Shown: one piece after another, positions 12,757 through 23,760 of the stretch
How positions within the stretch are numbered: the first letter of the stretch is position 1
Layout of the letters: every line of letters starts with the position of its first letter
Assembly (NCBI GenBank): GCA_003254885.1
Contig: QANT01004468.1
Location: 1-46,475, forward strand
Direction of reading: 5' to 3'
Origin: Purshia tridentata
Lineage: Eukaryota; Streptophyta; Magnoliopsida; Rosales; Rosaceae
DNA length: 46,475 nucleotides
Notes under the pieces: model-generated
The model's input: the letters and a program-made list of their open reading frames with translations, nothing else
The model's database searches: none
What the model was told of the DNA's origin: nothing
Program-made: the position numbers and the translations under genes

Positions 12757-15057
12757 TTTTCACTCCTACCCTATCTTCTTCCAAAACCCATCTCGAAGCA
12801 AGATTGATAAGGAGACTATATATCAGAAGTTCAACACATTCCAATAAAGACCACAAGTCATGAACACTTTTCTTCAGCTCCTGATAACTTTTTGTTATTC
12901 AAGTAATGCCTTATGTTTCAGAACGTTTAACAAAGCAAATGTGTTGCCGGGGTTGCACAGAACATAAGGGCCATCCAAGCTATACGCCCACAATCATCAT
13001 CTGCATCAACAAACTAATCATGGGTCAATGACGATTTGCCGACATCTTTCAGTGTTTTGTCTCAAACATGAAACTGAGTTTCTTTAATTGTCCTTTTTAA
13101 TTCAGAAATGTGAAAGACAAACACATACTCAATACTAAAACAAACAATGGCCTCTATTATTAAAATGGAAATCTTGGATTTTTCTTGGATGGTAAGCAGT
13201 TACAGGCTGTCAAAGTTTTATTCTAATACAACACCATTTTGATTATAAAATAAAATGTTTTCAAAGAAACAAAGACGAAGAAAGAGAAAAAAAAAGGAAG
13301 TTTTTTTTTTTTTTTTTAAACCTTAAGGTTGAGAGTTCACACCTCACAGTTACTTTCAAGGAATGTTTGTGACCTCTAGAAGATTTTCTCCAACTCAAGC
13401 AAAGAGGGAGGGGGAGAGAGAGAGAGAGAGAGATAATGATGGTGGTCTGAATTGTGAATGGGATTTGATTTTGTGAGGAAACTCTTGGTTTTGGCTGTTT
13501 CCGTCTTTCCAACTTTAGCTCTGTACCTCAAAATCCAAACATCAATCCAACCACATTTCCCAAAAATAGAATGTTCTTATCAACATCCAAAAATCTCTCA
13601 TATTTTCAGAAATTGCAACAAAATGCCAGAAGATTTGAATTTACCAAATTTTGGATATCTAAAAGCCAAACACGGAATTTCCAAAATTCAACTAGACAGA
13701 GACTTGTAGCAAAAGTTCCAAAATGCATTTTACAAAGGCCTCCACAAAATAGATCAGAAGTAGAACTCCGACTGAAGCCACATTCTGCATAGCCAAGCAA
13801 AGCGAGAGAAAGAGCACAAATCGATCTGCATTCTAAAAATTCAAAAGCGAAAATGCTATTAAAAAAAAAACGCTCACCTCATGCAGACCATTCGAATGCA
13901 ATCAAAGAACTCATTGTTTGGGAAACTCAGAGCTCCAATTAATTGCTCTCTCGCTCTCTCTCTCTCGCTTTCTCTGGTCTTGTAAAGAAGGTGGTTATGG
14001 CGTCTGTTTCTATGTTAATTGTTAGTTGCTTTCCTATCAGCTGCTGGCTATGAAGATCATTACGGGCCTTTGAATAAAACTACCGCGCTAACGCAAAAAA
14101 AAAAAAAAACGAATGGTTACCGCGGGGGTGGGTGTCGAAATGACCGATTTGCCCATGACATTGCACCTAATTTACGTGGCCGCCACGCGGCCTGTAAAGC
14201 ATTATTGCCCTCTGCTTCCTTTAAATACGGTGGAGCACATGCCGGTCCTGAACTTTCTAAGTAAAACCCCAAAAAGCTTTCCACCGTCCACGTTTAAGCC
14301 GTCCCCAAAATAAAGATTGTACTCTAATGTAATAAAATGACCATGAAATTTGACTGAAATATTTTTTTAATAAAAGAATGATTGGTTCAATTTTTTTAAT
14401 AATGTACCAAAAGAATAAATAAATTCCTAGTACTATAAATAATTCGTAGACCATTTATACAATTTGTGAGTGGTGTCACTGGTGTATGATAATCTATTAC
14501 TTTCAATTGGAGTCCTAGTTGTTACCTTTGACTTTCAGCTGTCAAAGGGAAAACCAAATGCAAATAGGTCCTTTTTTTGGGGGGCTTGGACAAATAAGTC
14601 TAATTTTTGTATGAATAACCATATAAAAAGGTTAGATTAAAGTCAAATATTGTCAACAAAAGTATAACATTTGTGTTCATACTCCTAGTCTTTGGTTGAA
14701 ATTCGTCCTCACAAAAGTACAGATTTGTTGTTACATTTGAGAAATTCAAATTCTAGATATAGCCTAATTCTAACCTATACTCCACTCACCTTTAATTTAA
14801 AAGTAAAAATTTTAGTTTGTCACTAAATGCATGCGTTGAAATAAATTTTGTAAAATTTAGTATATTTCTAAATAAACTATGAGGATTGACTAAAAATAAA
14901 CTAGTATATAATATCATTTTGTTTATAATAAATGGTTATATAATTAATATGCGAAGAAATATTGTGAAAGGATAAATATATATATATTGGTTAAGTTTTT
15001 CTCGATAAACAAAATGGTGAGCAGTAGTAATAGAAGCACTATTCAAAAACTAAAGGA
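12757..15057. other. Intergenic: kinesin upstream region
   Basis: AT-rich non-coding DNA upstream of the kinesin start. It contains a (GA)n microsatellite near 13411-13432, CT-rich tracts near 13942-13975 that could belong to a kinesin 5' leader (antisense pyrimidine/purine tract), and homopolymer runs near 13304 and 14096. Short open frames here have low-complexity products. No gene recognised. Confidence 0.5.
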
Positions 15058-15065
15058 GAAATGGT

Positions 15066-15925
15066 CAGGGACGGATGCATGTAGTGGCTTGGGGGGTTAG
15101 GCGACCCCCCAGACGGTGGAGCACGAAGGGGGTGACCTCTGGACGGTGACACCAGTGACCCCCCAAAGTGGAAGAAGGCGACCCCCCAGGTGTTCGATGA
15201 AAGTCCTCACTGAGAAGAGCGGCACACTGCCCACACACGACTGTTAGTTTTTCTTTTCTGTGTTTGTTACCTTGTACATGAATAATGGCTATTGTCTATT
15301 CAACTTCACCGCATATGTTCTTAGCGGACTTTTTTGACATATTGAGGCGTAATTGCTCTAACATCTACTGTACGTCTGATGTTTGGGTTTCAACATCAAG
15401 GTTCAATGTCAAAGTAAATTATCCAAGTGTTCACGTGCCAAACTACTGCTCCATGAGTTGCTTTCGTCCATTCGGTTGCTAAGTAGTGTTTTAAGTCTTG
15501 GTGATCATTACCTTATGCTTCGCTTATTTGTGATCTTATCCATAATATTCCTGTTCATCTTGCTTGTTAGTTTACTTCACCTCAGTTCTCCACTATGAAA
15601 AGAACTAGAAGCTTCACATTTCTTTTGGAAATGGCACTGCTTACTCTCCCATCTATGGTCTCTTGGCACTGCTTAAAGTTTCAACCAGCTTGTTTATTTT
15701 TTTTTTAAGTTCCTACACTTACTTGCTTACCTACTAATCCCCACCCATCCGCAAAATTCCCAAAACCCACACCCATCCACAAGTACACCTAATTCACCAT
15801 TCGGCCATCCTCCACTACTACAGCCTCATCTGTGCCTGGTCTCTAAAAAATTTCGCTGTCGCTGCGCAGCCCTAGGCTCCGCCTGACCATGACCCCCCAA
15901 GTGGGGGATCCTGGATCCGTCCCTG
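15066..15925. mobile_element. Nonautonomous hAT element, 860 bp, complete
   Basis: The left end CAGGGACGGATGCA and right end TGGATCCGTCCCTG form terminal inverted repeats. A perfect 8-bp target duplication GAAATGGT flanks it at 15058-15065 and 15926-15933. TIRs starting CAGGG and an 8-bp duplication are diagnostic of the hAT superfamily. Both subterminal regions carry several GACCCCCCA-type motifs. The interior has only short open frames (for example 15285-15482) with no transposase similarity, so movement would need a transposase supplied in trans. The intact duplication and TIRs suggest a fairly young insertion. Confidence 0.9.
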
Positions 15926-18900
15926 GAAATGGTCCTATATTAACTCTCTCTTTTTTTTTTTTTGGCTTGTAGTTAGTTGAAACCTTAGACTGTTGTACTT
16001 CACCCTCATACACTTCAGCTAAAATCCATGGTAAGACTAGTTGTATACTTGTATGACTGGCATATAATATAGTGGATATAATATTCCAAGGAACAAAAAA
16101 CAACAGTATTTACTATTTTGTTGTAAATAGAAAAAGTAGTATATTTTTATTTAGGGTTATAATGGTTTTTTTAACAGTTTATTTATTTGTTGTCTAAAAA
16201 GAAGCATGTGGTGGCATGCAGATGCAGCCATGCAGGTCTTTAAAAAGTAAAAAGTCAGCTTGGAGCCCCGGAGGGTTTTCGATATATTATTTCCCCCAAA
16301 GGTGCGACAAACAAAAAGCTACTAAACGAGGAGTAGAGGGACCGCTTTCACCTTGACCAAAAAAGAATAACGTAGTGATTGAGAGACTGACGCCCCCATG
16401 TGCATGGGAGAGAGAAGAAGCCGCGGCTTAACATTCGTCCTTATTTCATTAGACATTTAGAGCTTCTAGGACCCATGTCCTTTTTTTGGCCAATCACTAG
16501 GACCCATTTCTTTTTCTTTTTTTGGCCAAGTAATTACTAGGACCCATTTCGATCATGCATTTGTCTAAACAATTCAAACAAAAAAATTAAATTAAAATTA
16601 AAATTTGGAATCAAAATATATAAAATATATTATCGAGTAGATAATATTCATGCAATTTAATTATCTAGCTAGTACTACTTCACCTGTATTCACATATGCA
16701 TATATGCATGTGCTGGCACCAACCCATTTTCCAATTTAAGTTCTTGTATTTATACTTACATTCATTCATTGTTGCCGACAGTGATAGTTCTTTATTTTTA
16801 GCATATATAATTGCCACCTGACTCTTTAGCTGATCAGACTAGTTCAGACTTCAGAGCTCATGAGTAATGGTTTTTTTTTTTCGCTTTGTGATCTTCTAAT
16901 TAAGTTGATGGAATTAAACTACTTCACCTACTTCTTTGTGTAGCAATTTAAGAAACTCCAGAGAGTAGTGGGTTACAGAAAATTGAAATTGATGATTAAT
17001 TCTTCATTAAGTTCTCTCTTTGGCCAACCAATAATAGCCAATTAATTTTGCATGCAAGAGGATATATACTCATCCCTTCATTCCCTTCAATTTAGTCCTC
17101 GTCTTTTTTAACCGGTGACAACAAAATCCGGCAATGGTTCATATCTGAAGAGCTCTCAGTACCACACATCTTTAGAAACCCTTCTAGATTTTCTAATTAC
17201 AAGAATGTCATAGATAATATCTTGGTAAACCTCAAAGGTCACAATAGTACACTAGACTAGTTGAAATGATCGCAAAAAGCTTGCAAGCACAAAGATACAT
17301 GTTAGAGTTGCCCTGTTAAAAGGTCTGGCCGGGCAGGATTGAAAACGAAAACCCAACTAATACATTTCAACTCTGTATCTAAAATCTAAATATTATCATA
17401 TTGGTAATAATAATTAATTAGTTAAGCTCATTCTTAACCCTTCCCAAATTTGATATAGTACTGCCTGTTAGGTGTGTGTGTGACATGACATCATATCCTT
17501 AACCAAATTAATATATTTATGTGTGCTGGTGGAAATGGACCATGCAAATCTATGGTGAAGTAGGTAATGGGTGTTAATAAGGCCAATTTTGATTTACGTC
17601 CAATTCACTCCCTGCCAATTAGTAGTGGAACAGGTAAAAATCAAGTGGAATTTTTCTAATACAAGAAGAAAGTACTGTAATTAATTATAGTCTCTATCTG
17701 GGCTACTTGTCCAAGGCTCAAAGCATATCACACAAACAAACAAGCTAGTGGTTCAATTAAACCTAATACTAAACCTCACTAATAAAAAGAGAGATTTGCA
17801 TGATGTGATTAAATAGTGCAACTTACATTTCCAGCACCAAAAGGTCAATTTAAGGGCCACGTCTTGATTTAGATCCAACCAAATGATTAGGGTGACAAAC
17901 ATGATTTTGGCCCTAAAGAGTAATCCATGATATATCAACTACTTCTGCTTAATGAAATTGATCTTCTACCCACAAAAGAGAGAAAAATAAAAGGTTAATT
18001 GACTTTAAATACCAAATTTTAATAATTTTTTAGTTTAGGTACCAAAAAAATAAATTGATGTTTTATTAAGAAAAAGGGTGATAAACATGATTTTTGGTCT
18101 TTTTCCACTACTGGACTACTGGTACATTTCTTTTCTTAATGGGATATACTACTGGTCTAATGAATAAAATTTCAGTTCTTAAATACAATTACAACCCAAC
18201 AAGAAAAACATTCAATTAGATTAATGGGTCATCATTAATAGCACCCACATATTGGTTTGGACAATTTTTTGAATGCTAATTAGGCCATTGCAATAGCACC
18301 CACATACATAATGGGTCATCATGTGCCCTTAAGTCAACTTTGTAATAAATATACAATCATAACAACAAATCATGACCCTAAAAAGGGAAAAGGAACTAAA
18401 ACTAAAACGAAAAATAGATTAGAAATTAGATAGAGGATAGATTATCACATACTGGGCCTGAGCCGACGTTTGGTTTTGAGAAGCCCATGTTGGAGGGTGT
18501 GAAAAGCCCATGAATAATGAAGTCCAAAGACAAATGAATAGGTTGATGTCCATATTGGGATTCAATCCATTGGTTAACTTGCGGCCCATTCTATTTTCCA
18601 ATAATAATCCAAGTCCTACAAATATCTCTAGTACCGTACGTAATTACGTATTGGAATATGGAGATTGAAAATGGTTGCTTGCACACTAGAGACTACAGAG
18701 GCTTTGTCATTAATATGAAAATGAAAGAGACATAATACATACATATGGAATTTATGAACAGCTACCCAAGTACCAGTCCATATATTTGTGCTAGAATCAT
18801 GAGAAACACATCCAAAAATCTTTTGGTTCTGACCCTCAAAAATAGCTAAGTTGCCATATAGACTATAGCAAAGGCTACTATATCCAAAAGTTATTGGGAC

Positions 18901-19170
18901 CTAATAATAAACTCTAGTCGCCTACCATGCATGTTGATTATGTAATTTGACGTGATATAATTATGTGAGTTAATGATTTATATGATATTCCATCCTATCT
19001 GTCCGTTTTGGATCGCTTAGTTTACAAAGGAAAAGAATTGAAAATTCCATGTGGGTGAGAGGAAGCATCATAGAAATTTCTCAATTTTAGGCACCTTTGT
19101 ATTTTCTTTAATTTTTCACTTCCCCAAGCTGAGAAGAGGCAAAGCCTTATTCCAATAAGGTTGAGTCAAA

Positions 19171-19242
19171 TTCAATTATTCTACACTGTATAAATAATTA
19201 TTCAATTATTCTACACTGTATAAATAATTATTCAATTATTCT
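19171..19242. repeat. 30-bp tandem repeat, 2.4 copies
   Basis: Unit starts TTCAATTATTCTACACTGTA; copies at 19171-19200 and 19201-19230 are identical, followed by a partial copy to 19242. Confidence 0.9.
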
Positions 19243-19749
19243 CCCATTTTCCTATTTTCTTTGCTTTAGGGTTACCTACAAACACTTGATTTGTTTAGAA
19301 ATGAAATGTTAGTACATATGTGAGATCATACTGTACTTAAATTTAAAAATTGCGCAGTTTATGCCTAGCTAATGTATTACTATCATCTTTTCTTAGAATC
19401 CACAGTACAAATTTACAATGTAGTGTAACGGTATGGTGCTCTTTCCTTCATCGACAAAAGCTTGTCATCAAAACCATATTTACCGAATGACTTTAACGTA
19501 AGATTTGGGTTCTTATGGTTTGTTTAAATATGTCATGTCAAATTCATAACATGTGGGATTCAAATATCACACCCCTCCCAGTAAATCAATGTGTACTGTA
19601 GCTATGAGGATGACTAGATTTGATTTGTCTGATGTGATCTTAGAGAATCTGCTAGGAAAGTTCGTCATTGAGGAAGTTACACCCCACAAGCGCGAGAATG
19701 GTGTGCACAAATTTGAGTTGAACTAGGGTGATACTCCAAAGTGTTGCTT

Positions 19750-19755
19750 TATAAA
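19750..19755 (+). promoter_or_regulatory. TATA box of the VOC gene
   Basis: TATAAA in the context TGCTTTATAAAAGG, 111 bp upstream of the ATG at 19861, giving a leader of about 75-80 nt if transcription starts 30 bp downstream. Positional inference only. Confidence 0.5.
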
Positions 19756-19860
19756 AGGAACACCCCTCCTAGTCTTGGGAAGCAGGCATACAAGAAGCTA
19801 AAGAGAGACTAATAAAGTACTGCAAGAGTGAAAGGCATAGAAACTTAGAAAGAGTGAAAA

Positions 19861-20619
19861 ATGGAGATTGAGGAAGTAAACAACTGCGAGGCACTGCCTT
19901 TGCTCTCTTTGAATCATATATCTTTGTTGTGCAGATCAGTTTGGGCTTCTATGAGGTTCTATGAGGAAGTCTTGGGCTTTGTTCTCATCAAACGCCCCTC
20001 TTCCTTCAACTTCAATGGAGCTTGGTTAGCGTTCTCTCTCTCTCTCTCTCTGCATGCATGGTTGAAATTTAAATAAACATATTTGAAAGCTTATTTTGAA
20101 TTTACAAACTAATTTGTGTGACTTCATGTAGGTTGTATAATTATGGGATTGGAATACACTTGATTGAAAGTCCAGCAATGGAGGACTATGAAATACGACC
20201 AATCAATCCCAAGGACAACCACATCTCCTTCCAAGTAAGAGCTGCATTATTAGTACTACTATTTTGTGGTAAAATATCGCAAACATGTTTTGGTTATGAC
20301 AGAAATCTTGTGAATGGTTTTGAACATGCAGTGCACTGATGTTGGACTTGTTAAGAGGAGGCTGCAAGATATGGGAATGAGATACGAGACAGCCGTGGTG
20401 GAGGACGATGGGATCAAGGTTGACCAGGTGTTCTTCCACGACCCAGATGGGTATATGATCGAGCTCTGCAACTGCGACAACATCCCAATCATTCCTATCT
20501 CTTCTTGTTCATTCAAGCCCCGAGGTAGCAGTTTCAAGGCCACACCAACCAAGTGCGGATTCATGGAAACTGTGATGATGGAGAGCTTGAGCCTGGACAT
20601 GATGAACTTCTCATTTTAA
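19861..20619 (+). CDS. Glyoxalase I-like VOC-family protein
   Basis: Three exons, 19861-20024, 20132-20234 and 20332-20619, splice in frame to 184 residues. A single vicinal-oxygen-chelate (glyoxalase/bleomycin-resistance/dioxygenase) domain spans roughly residues 14-140: LNHISLLCRSV at the start, GIGIHLIE in the middle, NPKDNHISFQ at the second exon end, and VFFHDPDGYMIELCNCD near the end of the fold. His and Glu residues in these segments are the likely metal-site positions. It resembles Arabidopsis glyoxalase I-like proteins of the At1g15380/At1g80160 group (recalled). It is shorter than the two-domain Ni-type lactoylglutathione lyases, and activity on methylglyoxal is uncertain for this subfamily. 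The start follows the only reasonable ATG after the TATA box. The C-terminal 40 residues are low-conservation. Confidence 0.9.
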
Positions 20620-21894
20620 TTTTCAGAAAGAGTGAAAAGTCTCACTACTTTTTGTCTACTGGAAGAAAAATGTTACAAGCGTATTCTTAAAGGGTCTCCA
20701 TTATGATATTGTATTATTGTGTAGTCTTGCCTGTCTTGGTCCGAAGGCGAGTTGTATTGGTTTTCAGCTACTTGTAATAAAGAATTGTGATAAAGTTTGA
20801 GTTGTCCTATGTGTATGTATATATTGAATCTCTTGAAGCTAATATGTGCACTGTGGTTATGCCCACATTATTGAAATGAAAAAAGCTCATTATTATAGTT
20901 CTAGTTACTTTGGCTACTTAGAATTAGATACATATTTTACTGATTTCTATCTCTTTTTGAGCTTTAAATGTGTATACACCTGAGAAAAAATTAAAGAGTT
21001 AAAAACCATTCTGGATATGACCTAACTTTAATATAAAGGCCGTATGGTTGATGAAAAATTGGTTTTGAAGATTTACATCTTTATGCTTGACTGGTATATT
21101 GGAAATGTTTAACAAATAAACCACAGAAATCGAGCTATCAGACATTTCAGTTAAGGTTGAGTGATGCATACGTCTTAGCTCTTCAAGCACTTTCTGGAAT
21201 TGCGATTTGTTTGCACCAGATATTGCAGCTCCGAAATCTACTAGACATGGAACAAGACCCCATGATATGAAGCGCAGAACAAACCTGAGTGTATGGGAGC
21301 AAATCTTCACAGCATATCTTACTCAATTTAACCTCAAATGTTGTTGCCTTTATGACATCGTCATCCTTGTTATGGTTTGCTGAAAGGTGACTGAGAGTTG
21401 CCTTACAAGTTATTGTTCAACTTTGTGATGGTTTAGTCTTGTGTTATAGTCCACCTAGGGTCTTGCAAGTCATCATTCACACCACAAAACAATCATTTAA
21501 TTGCAATAATAATATTAACTGAATCAGATTTAGCCACCAAGATCTAGAAATTCCAATAGAATGACTGTCAAGTTATTAACAAGACCCAGCCTTGTTTCTT
21601 CATAAGATTTCTCAGAGCTGGAAACCCATTGTATAAAACAATTGGTACGGAAGTTTGCCCAACATTGGGAAAAGGATCATAGATCTTGAAGAGGAAGGAG
21701 AAGAGACAGGAGTGCAGTTTTTAGTACCATCAGTAGTGTAGAGATGCTTATCTGTGAATCTTTTCCTCCTACTCTTATTCATCACATATTGATCACCTTT
21801 GGATGTGGGTATACGCCGACATGCCCCCGTAACATAAAAAGAAACACTATGGTTATGGTGAGACTGAAACCATTTCAATTTCTCATTTCAATGG
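20620..21894. other. Convergent 3' flanks of VOC and PPR genes
   Basis: The two genes are convergent here. Two minus-strand open frames (20999-21310 and 21612-21878) lie downstream of the PPR stop. Neither is recognised, and both are most simply 3' untranslated or intergenic sequence. Confidence 0.45.
20776..20781 (+). terminator. Polyadenylation signal AATAAA of the VOC gene
   Basis: AATAAA lies about 160 bp after the stop codon, in TTGTAATAAAGAATTG. Plant signals are loose, so this is a plausible site rather than a demonstrated one. Confidence 0.45.
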
Positions 21895-23760
21895 TTAAGA
21901 GATAGAGATATTATACAGGTGTCCATCTATATCAGGAACAAAACCTTTCTCCATCATTTCCTCTTTCACTATTTCATAAGTAGTTCGATTTGGGATCAAA
22001 CCTTTCTCCAACAACTCATTTAGAAGTCCATTCGCATCTTCATGCTTGCCCTTCATACAATATCCCTTGATCAACACATTGTATGTTACTATATTTGCCC
22101 GTTTCCCTTCTCTCTCCATCTGTGCCCTCACATTCAAAGCTGCCTTCATATTTCCTTCCCTGCAGTAGCCATCCATCAAAGTATTGTATGTCACGTGACT
22201 TGGACTCAAACCCTTTTTGAACATCTCATTCAAGAGTCTTGCTGCCTTTCTTGACTCCCCTTTTTTGCACAAAGCGTCTATTAATATATTATACGTTATG
22301 AGATCAGCTTTCAATCCCTTAGCCTCCATTTCATGTAAAAACTCTGTGGCTGTTTCCATGTTTCCCTGTCTACACCAACCAGCAATCCGGCAGTTAAATG
22401 TCGAAGTGTTTGGGAAAACCCCTCTCTCTAACATTGAATTTTGCAACACATGTGCTTCCTCTATCATCCCATCCTTACAATAAGCATCAATTAGCATATT
22501 ATATGATATAACAGTGGGTGCCAAGCCTTGATTTCTAATGTCATCAAACAACTCTCTAGCTTCCTTCATCATCTTCTTCTTACAAAACCCATATATAAGT
22601 GCATTGTAGGTAACTACATTTGGCTTCAAACCCAAGCCAAGCATTTCATCCCGCAAAGCACAGGCCTCGTCAAGCTTCCCATTACAGCATAACCCATTTA
22701 TCAGTGAATTATATGTAACCACGTTGGGTTTCAAACCCTGCTTCCTCATTTCCTCAAACCCCTTGATAGCAGCTGCTACGTTCTCATCTTTACAGAACCC
22801 ATCAATCAAAATATTAAAAGTAATCTCATTCGGGCAAATATCATTTGCCACCATCTCCTTCAAAATAGCATCAGCTTTGTGCATCTTCCCCAACCCACCC
22901 ATTTTGCAATACCCATCAATAAGAGTGTTATAAGTAACCACATTTGGTGAAATCCCCCAAGCCTTAATATCATTAATAACATCCGTTGCCTTGTTCAATT
23001 TCCCAACTTTACACAAGCCATTAATCACAATATTGAAAGTGAACAAATCAGCCGCTATTCTCCTCCTAAACATCTCTTTGTACACAAATTCAACATACCC
23101 AATTTCATTTTCCTTCACCAAAGCACTCAACAAAGGGTTACAAGACAAAACCGATAACTTAAACCCGTAATCATTGGCTCTCTGAAATGCTTCAAAACCC
23201 AACTGGGTCTTCAAATTTTTCACATATGCCAACACCAACATATCAATTATAATAGAATTTGCACAAAACTGGTTGCTACACATTGAAAGCATGTGAAAAA
23301 TCGAAGAAGTTGATTGCTTTTCATTGTTTCTAACAAACCCATCTAAGAAAGCTCTTATCTTTGAGTACTTTTTTGCATTTGCCAGGGAGTGCAAAAATCT
23401 ACAAGTGAGTTCAAGATGGTGTGTAACATTGTGATCCTTCTGGGACCAATTGAAGTACCTGAGTATTAGCTCTGGGTCAGTTCCAGAGTCAAACAGTTGG
23501 TGAACAACTGCGGTAAAGTTTGAGTCTTTGAGATGGGCTTTGAGCTCTGACCAGTGTTGCGTTGCTATGAGCTGTGAAATGATTGGAAGGTTGAAGGACT
23601 CTGCTGCTTCACTTTTGGAGATGCAGATTGAGGAACAGAGTCTGATGTAGGTTCCACGATGCCTCTGAATGTGGACTCGGGACTGGAGGCGTGATGAGAA
23701 GGACGAGAGGAGCTTCGGCATTTCTTCGTGATGGCAAATAGATTGAAACTGGAGGGGCAC
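21895..23760 (-). CDS. P-class pentatricopeptide repeat protein, intronless
   Basis: A 621-residue, single-exon, P-class PPR protein, expected to bind organellar RNA and act in its stabilisation, splicing or translation. The first about 60 residues are rich in Ser, Arg and Leu with few acidic residues, like a mitochondrial or plastid presequence. A second ATG (MPKLLSSFSSRL, codon 14) is an alternative start. After a poorly conserved N-terminal half, ten regular motifs run from about residue 245 (DLFTFNIVINGLCK) to the C terminus, ending with a partial motif (NRTTYEIVKEEMMEKGFVP). All are 35 residues except the second, which has an insertion (CKMGGLGKMHKAD). There is no E, DYW or SMR domain. 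It resembles At1g09820 (recalled). Position 5 is Asn in all ten motifs. Confidence 0.92.
   Translation of the reverse strand: MPLQFQSICHHEEMPKLLSSFSSRLQSRVHIQRHRGTYIRLCSSICISKSEAAESFNLPIISQLIATQHWSELKAHLKDSNFTAVVHQLFDSGTDPELILRYFNWSQKDHNVTHHLELTCRFLHSLANAKKYSKIRAFLDGFVRNNEKQSTSSIFHMLSMCSNQFCANSIIIDMLVLAYVKNLKTQLGFEAFQRANDYGFKLSVLSCNPLLSALVKENEIGYVEFVYKEMFRRRIAADLFTFNIVINGLCKVGKLNKATDVINDIKAWGISPNVVTYNTLIDGYCKMGGLGKMHKADAILKEMVANDICPNEITFNILIDGFCKDENVAAAIKGFEEMRKQGLKPNVVTYNSLINGLCCNGKLDEACALRDEMLGLGLKPNVVTYNALIYGFCKKKMMKEARELFDDIRNQGLAPTVISYNMLIDAYCKDGMIEEAHVLQNSMLERGVFPNTSTFNCRIAGWCRQGNMETATEFLHEMEAKGLKADLITYNILIDALCKKGESRKAARLLNEMFKKGLSPSHVTYNTLMDGYCREGNMKAALNVRAQMEREGKRANIVTYNVLIKGYCMKGKHEDANGLLNELLEKGLIPNRTTYEIVKEEMMEKGFVPDIDGHLYNISIS

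Larger units (their letters stand above)
15934..19860. other. Long AT-rich intergenic region
   Basis: Almost 4 kb without a recognisable gene. It holds T-run plus GGCC micro-insertions with direct repeats (16466-16550), a 30-bp tandem repeat (19171-19242), a repeated ATAGCACCCACATA segment near 18240 and 18293, and the promoter of the VOC gene at the right end. Open frames at 17753-17938 and 18419-18601 are short and look random. Confidence 0.5.

Noticed and set aside
15285..15598. Open frames inside the hAT element
   Set aside because: Too short and without any transposase motif such as the hAT dimerisation region.
19171..19242. Possible CRISPR-like or regulatory array
   Set aside because: Units abut with no spacers; a simple tandem duplication in plant DNA.
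20999..21310. Minus-strand open frame of 103 codons downstream of the PPR stop
   Set aside because: No recognisable domain, no splice partner and AT-rich context; more likely 3' flank.
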